Shown piece by piece: positions 60,480-64,000 of a stretch of DNA of 64,000 nt. The stretch's first letter is position 1. Each line of letters begins with the position of its first letter. The translations under genes and the position numbers were made by a program. A model generated the notes under the pieces. The model ran no database searches. It saw only the letters and a list, made by a program, of their open reading frames with translations, and was not told the origin of the DNA. Source of the DNA: Tepidimonas taiwanensis (GTDB taxonomy: Bacteria > Pseudomonadota > Gammaproteobacteria > Burkholderiales > Burkholderiaceae_C); NCBI RefSeq assembly GCF_020162115.1, contig NZ_CP083911.1:2170001-2234000 (forward strand), in the 5' to 3' direction.

Positions 60480-61421
60480 TTGATCCTGCGCCACGCCTTC
60501 ACCCCCGCCGACAACGTGCGGCTGTCCCACCTGTGCGGTCCGCTGGACCAGCACCTGCGCACCGTGGAGGCGGCGCTGCAGGTGCGCATTGCGCGCCGCG
60601 CGGAGCATTTCCGCGTCGAGGGCCCCAAGGCCGCGGCCAGCCAAGCGATGGAGGTGCTGCAGGCGCTGTACGAGCTGGCACGCGAGCCGATCGCCGCCGA
60701 GACGGTGCAACTGATGCTCGCCGGCGACGGTCCGGCCGCCGCCCCCGGCAACGCCGGACCGGTGCTGCAGACCCGCCGCGGCGAAATCCGCGGCCGCACC
60801 GCGAACCAGGCCCACTACCTGGCCGCCATTGCGAGTCACGACATCACGTTTGGCATCGGGCCGGCGGGCACCGGCAAGACCTACCTGGCCGTGGCGTGCG
60901 CGGTGGACGCGTTGCAGCGCAGCGCCGTGCAGCGCCTGGTGCTGACGCGACCGGCGGTGGAGGCGGGGGAGCGCCTCGGCTTTCTGCCGGGCGATCTCGC
61001 GCAAAAAGTCGACCCGTACCTGCGCCCGCTCTTTGACGCGCTGTACGACCTGATGGGGTTCGAGGCGGTGCAAAAGGCGCTGGAGCGGCAGCAAATCGAG
61101 ATCGCGCCGCTGGCCTTCATGCGCGGGCGCACGCTCAACCACGCGTTCGTCATCCTCGACGAGGCCCAAAACACCACGCCCGAGCAGATGAAGATGTTCC
61201 TGACGCGCATCGGCTTCGGCTCCAAGGCCGTGGTCACCGGCGACGTCAGCCAGATCGACCTGCCGCGCTCGCAACTGTCGGGCCTGATCGACGCCGAGCG
61301 CGTCTTGCGCCGCGTGCAGGGCATCGCGTTCGCGCGCCTGACCAGCGCCGACGTCGTGCGCCACCCGCTGGTCGCGCGCATCGTCGACGCCTACGAAGCC
61401 CGCCCACCCGCCACGGCGTGA
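60480..61421 (+). CDS. phoH: PhoH-family ATPase
   Basis: About 313 residues. Family start is (M)ILRHAFTPADNVRLSHLCGP, which points to TTG 60480, with a GGGA about nine bases upstream; a longer TTG at 60444 overlaps ruvA. Walker A FGIGPAGTGKTYLAVACAV, Walker B HAFVILDEAQNTTPEQMKM (in part) and VVTGDVSQIDLP are diagnostic. Partner of YbeY in RNA/ribosome maturation, and located before ybeY as usual. Confidence 0.94.
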   Translation: MILRHAFTPADNVRLSHLCGPLDQHLRTVEAALQVRIARRAEHFRVEGPKAAASQAMEVLQALYELAREPIAAETVQLMLAGDGPAAAPGNAGPVLQTRRGEIRGRTANQAHYLAAIASHDITFGIGPAGTGKTYLAVACAVDALQRSAVQRLVLTRPAVEAGERLGFLPGDLAQKVDPYLRPLFDALYDLMGFEAVQKALERQQIEIAPLAFMRGRTLNHAFVILDEAQNTTPEQMKMFLTRIGFGSKAVVTGDVSQIDLPRSQLSGLIDAERVLRRVQGIAFARLTSADVVRHPLVARIVDAYEARPPATA

Positions 61422-61425
61422 ACCG

Positions 61426-61893
61426 ATGACCCTGCCGCCCCTGACCCTGTCGCTGCAATTCGCCCGCTTCGACGGCGTGGCCGAACACCGTGCCGCGTTG
61501 CCACGCCACGCGGTCGCGCGCTGGCTGCGCCACGCGCTGGAGCGCCCGGGCGAGCTCACCGTGCGCATCGTCGACGCCGACGAGGGCCGCACGCTCAACC
61601 GCGACTACCGGCACAAGGACTACGCCACCAACGTGCTGACCTTCGACTACGCGCACGAACCGGTGGTCGTGGCCGATCTGGTGCTGTGCGCGCCGGTGGT
61701 GGCGCGCGAAGCCGCCGAACAGGGCAAGCCCCTGCGGGCGCACTACGCCCACCTGCTGGTGCACGGCGCGCTGCACGCCCAGGGGTGGGACCACGAAACC
61801 AGCGAAGCCGACGCCGAGGCGATGGAAGCGCGCGAGATCGCGATCCTCGCCCGGCTGGGTTTTCCGAACCCCTACGCGGACCGCGTCACTTGA
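61426..61893 (+). CDS. ybeY: Endoribonuclease YbeY
   Basis: 155 residues. LNRDYRHKDYATNVLTFDY and the zinc site LLVHGALHAQGWDHE (HGxLHxxGxDH). Processes 16S rRNA and helps ribosome quality control. Four bases after phoH. Its last eight bases overlap the convergent CDF gene. Confidence 0.96.
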   Translation: MTLPPLTLSLQFARFDGVAEHRAALPRHAVARWLRHALERPGELTVRIVDADEGRTLNRDYRHKDYATNVLTFDYAHEPVVVADLVLCAPVVAREAAEQGKPLRAHYAHLLVHGALHAQGWDHETSEADAEAMEAREIAILARLGFPNPYADRVT

Positions 61894-62812
61894 GGTCGTG
61901 CGGGTCGTCGAAGTGCGCTTCGACGTCGTTGGGCAGTAGCTGGATCGTCGCGCGCAGCCCCGGCACCGCGCTCATCAGCGCCTGCTCGACGCTGGCGCGC
62001 AGCGCCGCCGCGCGCCCCAGCGTCCAGCCCGCCGGCATGTGCATGTGCAGGTCCACGTAGCGGCGCTGCCCGGCCTTGCGCGTGTGCACGTGGTCGAAGC
62101 GCACGATGTCCACCCCATCGCGCTGGTGCGCAAAGCCCGCCAGCACCGCGTCGATCGCGGCGCGCACCTCCGGCTCCACGGCCTCATCCATCAACCCTTG
62201 ACTGGATCGCCACAGCAGGTGCCCCCCTTCGCGCGCGATGTTGAGCGCAACCCCGATCGCGACCACCGGGTCCAGCCACAGCCAGCCGCTCGCCCACGCC
62301 AGCGCCAGCCCGACCACGACGCCGGCCGAGGTCCACACGTCGGTGAACAGGTGGCGCGCATCCGCCTCCAGTGCCAGCGAGCGGTGCACGCGCGCTGCGC
62401 GCAGCATGACCCACGCGAGGCCCCCGTTGAGGGCCGAGCTCGCCACCGACAGCGCCAGCCCCCAGTCCAGCCGCTGCAGCGGCTGCGGGTCCCACAGCCG
62501 CTGCAGCGCCGCCCAGACGATCCCCGCCGCCGCCACGATGATCAAAATACCCTCGAACCCGGACGAGAAATACTCCGCCTTGTGGTGGCCATAGGGGTGG
62601 TCGTCGTCGGCGGGCCGCGCCGCGACCGTCACCATCCACAGCCCGAACAGCGCCGCCGCCAGGTTGACGATGGACTCCATCGCGTCGGACAGCAGCCCGA
62701 CCGAACCGGTCAGCCACCACGCCAGCGTCTTGAGCGCAATCGTCGCCAGCGCGACGCCGACCGAGACGGCCAGCAGCCGCTGCGGGGTGAGTCGCTGCCA
62801 GAGGGCCGTCAT
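61886..62812 (-). CDS. Cation diffusion facilitator (CDF) metal transporter
   Basis: 308 residues. Six hydrophobic helices; helix 2 SVGLLSDAMESIVNLAAALFGL and helix 5 ADARHLFTDVWTSAGVVVGL contain the paired acid/His metal sites (DxxxE and HxxxD). DDDHPYGHHKAEYFSS is the classic CDF loop. C-terminal cytoplasmic domain with RFDHVHTRKAGQRRYVDLHMHMP (in part). Likely exports zinc, iron or other divalent metals. Confidence 0.93.
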   Translation of the reverse strand: MTALWQRLTPQRLLAVSVGVALATIALKTLAWWLTGSVGLLSDAMESIVNLAAALFGLWMVTVAARPADDDHPYGHHKAEYFSSGFEGILIIVAAAGIVWAALQRLWDPQPLQRLDWGLALSVASSALNGGLAWVMLRAARVHRSLALEADARHLFTDVWTSAGVVVGLALAWASGWLWLDPVVAIGVALNIAREGGHLLWRSSQGLMDEAVEPEVRAAIDAVLAGFAHQRDGVDIVRFDHVHTRKAGQRRYVDLHMHMPAGWTLGRAAALRASVEQALMSAVPGLRATIQLLPNDVEAHFDDPHDLK

Positions 62813-62855
62813 CGTCGGGGTGCCCGTCCGCGGGCTGGCACGCCGTCGCCCCCGC

Positions 62856-64000
62856 TCACACGAGCGTCACCCGCGCGAACTTGCGCTTGCCGACCTGCAC
62901 GACGTAGGTGCCGGCGGACAGCTTCAGGCCCTTGTCGCTCACCACACCACCGTCGATGCGCACGCCGCCGCCATCGATGAGTCGGTTGGCCTCGCTGGTC
63001 GAGGGCGCGAGCCCCGCGGACTTCAGCAGCACGCCGATGCCCATCGGCGCGCCGCTGAGCGTCACCTCGGGGATCTGGTCCGGCACACCGCCGCGCGAGC
63101 GCAGTTCGAAATCCTGCTGCGCCGCCTCGGCCGCCGCCGCGCCATGGAAGCGCGCGGTGATCTCGCGCGCGAGCAGCACCTTCACCTCCTTCGGGTTGCG
63201 GCCCTGCGCGACTTCCTGCTGGAGCCGCTCGATCTCGGCCATCGAGCGGAACGACAGCAGCGGGTACCAGCGCCACATCAGCTCGTCGCTGATGGAGAGC
63301 ACCTTGGCGAACATCGTGTTGGCGTCTTCGGTGATGCCGATGTAGTTGCCCTTGGACTTGGACATCTTCTCGACGCCGTCGAGCCCCTCCAGCAGCGGCA
63401 TGGTCAGGATGCACTGCGGCTCCTGCCCGTATTCCTGCTGCAAATGGCGCCCCATCAGCAGGTTGAACTTCTGGTCGGTACCGCCCAGCTCGAGGTCACT
63501 CTTCAGCGCCACCGAGTCGTAGCCCTGCATCAACGGGTAGAGAAACTCGTGGATCGAAATCGGCGTGCCAGCCTTGAAGCGCTTCGTGAAGTCATCGCGC
63601 TCCATCATGCGCGCGACCGTGTACTTGGCCGCGAGCTGGATCATCCCGCGCGCGCCCAGCGCGTCGCTCCACTCGCTGTTGTAGCGGATCTCGGTGCGCG
63701 CGGGGTCCAGCACCAGGCTGGCCTGGCGGTAGTACGTTTCGGCGTTGGCCTGGATCTGCTCCGGCGTCAGCGGCGGGCGCGTCGCGTTGCGCCCGGACGG
63801 GTCGCCGATCAGCGACGTGAAGTCGCCGATCAGAAAGATCACCGTGTGCCCCAGGTCCTGCAGCTGGCGCATCTTGTTGAGCACCACGGTGTGGCCCAGG
63901 TGAATGTCGGGCGCCGTGGGATCCAGCCCCAGCTTGATGCGCAGCGGCTGGCCCGTGGCCTCGCTGCGGCGCAGCTTGCGCACCCAGTCCGCCACCGGCA
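62856..64000 (-). CDS. tyrS: Tyrosyl-tRNA synthetase, N-terminus outside window
   Basis: The gene runs off the right edge; about 20-30 N-terminal residues are missing. Motifs: HIGH-like HLGH (DPTAPDIHLGHTVVLNK), GDFTSLIGDPSGRNATRP, GGTDQKFNLLMGRHLQ, and KMSKS in VEKMSKSKGNYIG. C-terminal S4 RNA-binding domain from about SEANRLIDGGGVRIDGGVV. A type 2 (TyrZ-like) enzyme by length and motifs. 43 bases from the CDF gene. Confidence 0.96.
   Translation of the reverse strand, partial: PVADWVRKLRRSEATGQPLRIKLGLDPTAPDIHLGHTVVLNKMRQLQDLGHTVIFLIGDFTSLIGDPSGRNATRPPLTPEQIQANAETYYRQASLVLDPARTEIRYNSEWSDALGARGMIQLAAKYTVARMMERDDFTKRFKAGTPISIHEFLYPLMQGYDSVALKSDLELGGTDQKFNLLMGRHLQQEYGQEPQCILTMPLLEGLDGVEKMSKSKGNYIGITEDANTMFAKVLSISDELMWRWYPLLSFRSMAEIERLQQEVAQGRNPKEVKVLLAREITARFHGAAAAEAAQQDFELRSRGGVPDQIPEVTLSGAPMGIGVLLKSAGLAPSTSEANRLIDGGGVRIDGGVVSDKGLKLSAGTYVVQVGKRKFARVTLV

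Overview
This is a GC-rich chromosomal window from a betaproteobacterium. The gene content (icmF, a fused persulfide dioxygenase-rhodanese, an NDUFA9-type protein, trxC, type III pantothenate kinase, phoH-ybeY, ruvAB) suggests Burkholderiales, probably Comamonadaceae; the genus cannot be fixed from the sequence alone. I see no rRNA, tRNA, CRISPR array, complete insertion sequence or phage gene.

The left 34 kb is an accessory surface and secretion region, almost all on the minus strand. From right to left it holds: rmlB; a secreted trypsin-like protease; rmlD; two lipoproteins (one FlgO-like); rmlA, rmlC and a glycosyltransferase; a type II secretion operon (gspE-F-G-H-I-J-K-L-M-C-D plus a lipoprotein); a surface protein with a strong ribosome site and its own terminator; a parvulin-type isomerase; a Wzm/Wzt polysaccharide ABC exporter; a TPR/O-GlcNAc-transferase-like protein; further glycosyltransferases; an acyltransferase; and a methyltransferase cut by the left edge. 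One membrane O-acyltransferase gene (4844-5995) runs the other way. Much of the left edge, the glycosyltransferase next to gspE and the protease gene look clearly more AT-rich than their neighbours, as is usual for glycan loci assembled by transfer. Together the genes could make dTDP-rhamnose, build and export a rhamnose-containing glycan, and secrete surface or extracellular proteins. A dedicated surface-protein secretion and glycosylation locus is the most interesting hypothesis here.

From about 34.6 kb rightwards the window is mostly housekeeping, with mixed strands: comEA-like protein, acyl-CoA-binding protein, a molybdopterin oxidoreductase, an M20 amidohydrolase, coaX, a persulfide dioxygenase-rhodanese fusion divergent from icmF (with a 22-bp perfect palindrome between them), a DMT permease, 5-formyl-THF cyclo-ligase, a soluble lytic transglycosylase, an NDUFA9-like protein, a CsoR/FrmR-family regulator, cca, trxC, a DUF2905 protein, a MidA-like methyltransferase, a pteridine-reductase-like SDR with folB, ttcA, a DUF4136 lipoprotein, cheV, a histidine phosphatase, ruvAB, phoH-ybeY, a CDF transporter and tyrS (cut by the right edge).

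Beyond genes, there is a diverged intergenic repeat present three times in one orientation (about 37.84, 51.69 and 55.09 kb), a rho-independent terminator after the surface protein, and a minus-strand terminator at 49.46 kb with no recognised gene in front of it.
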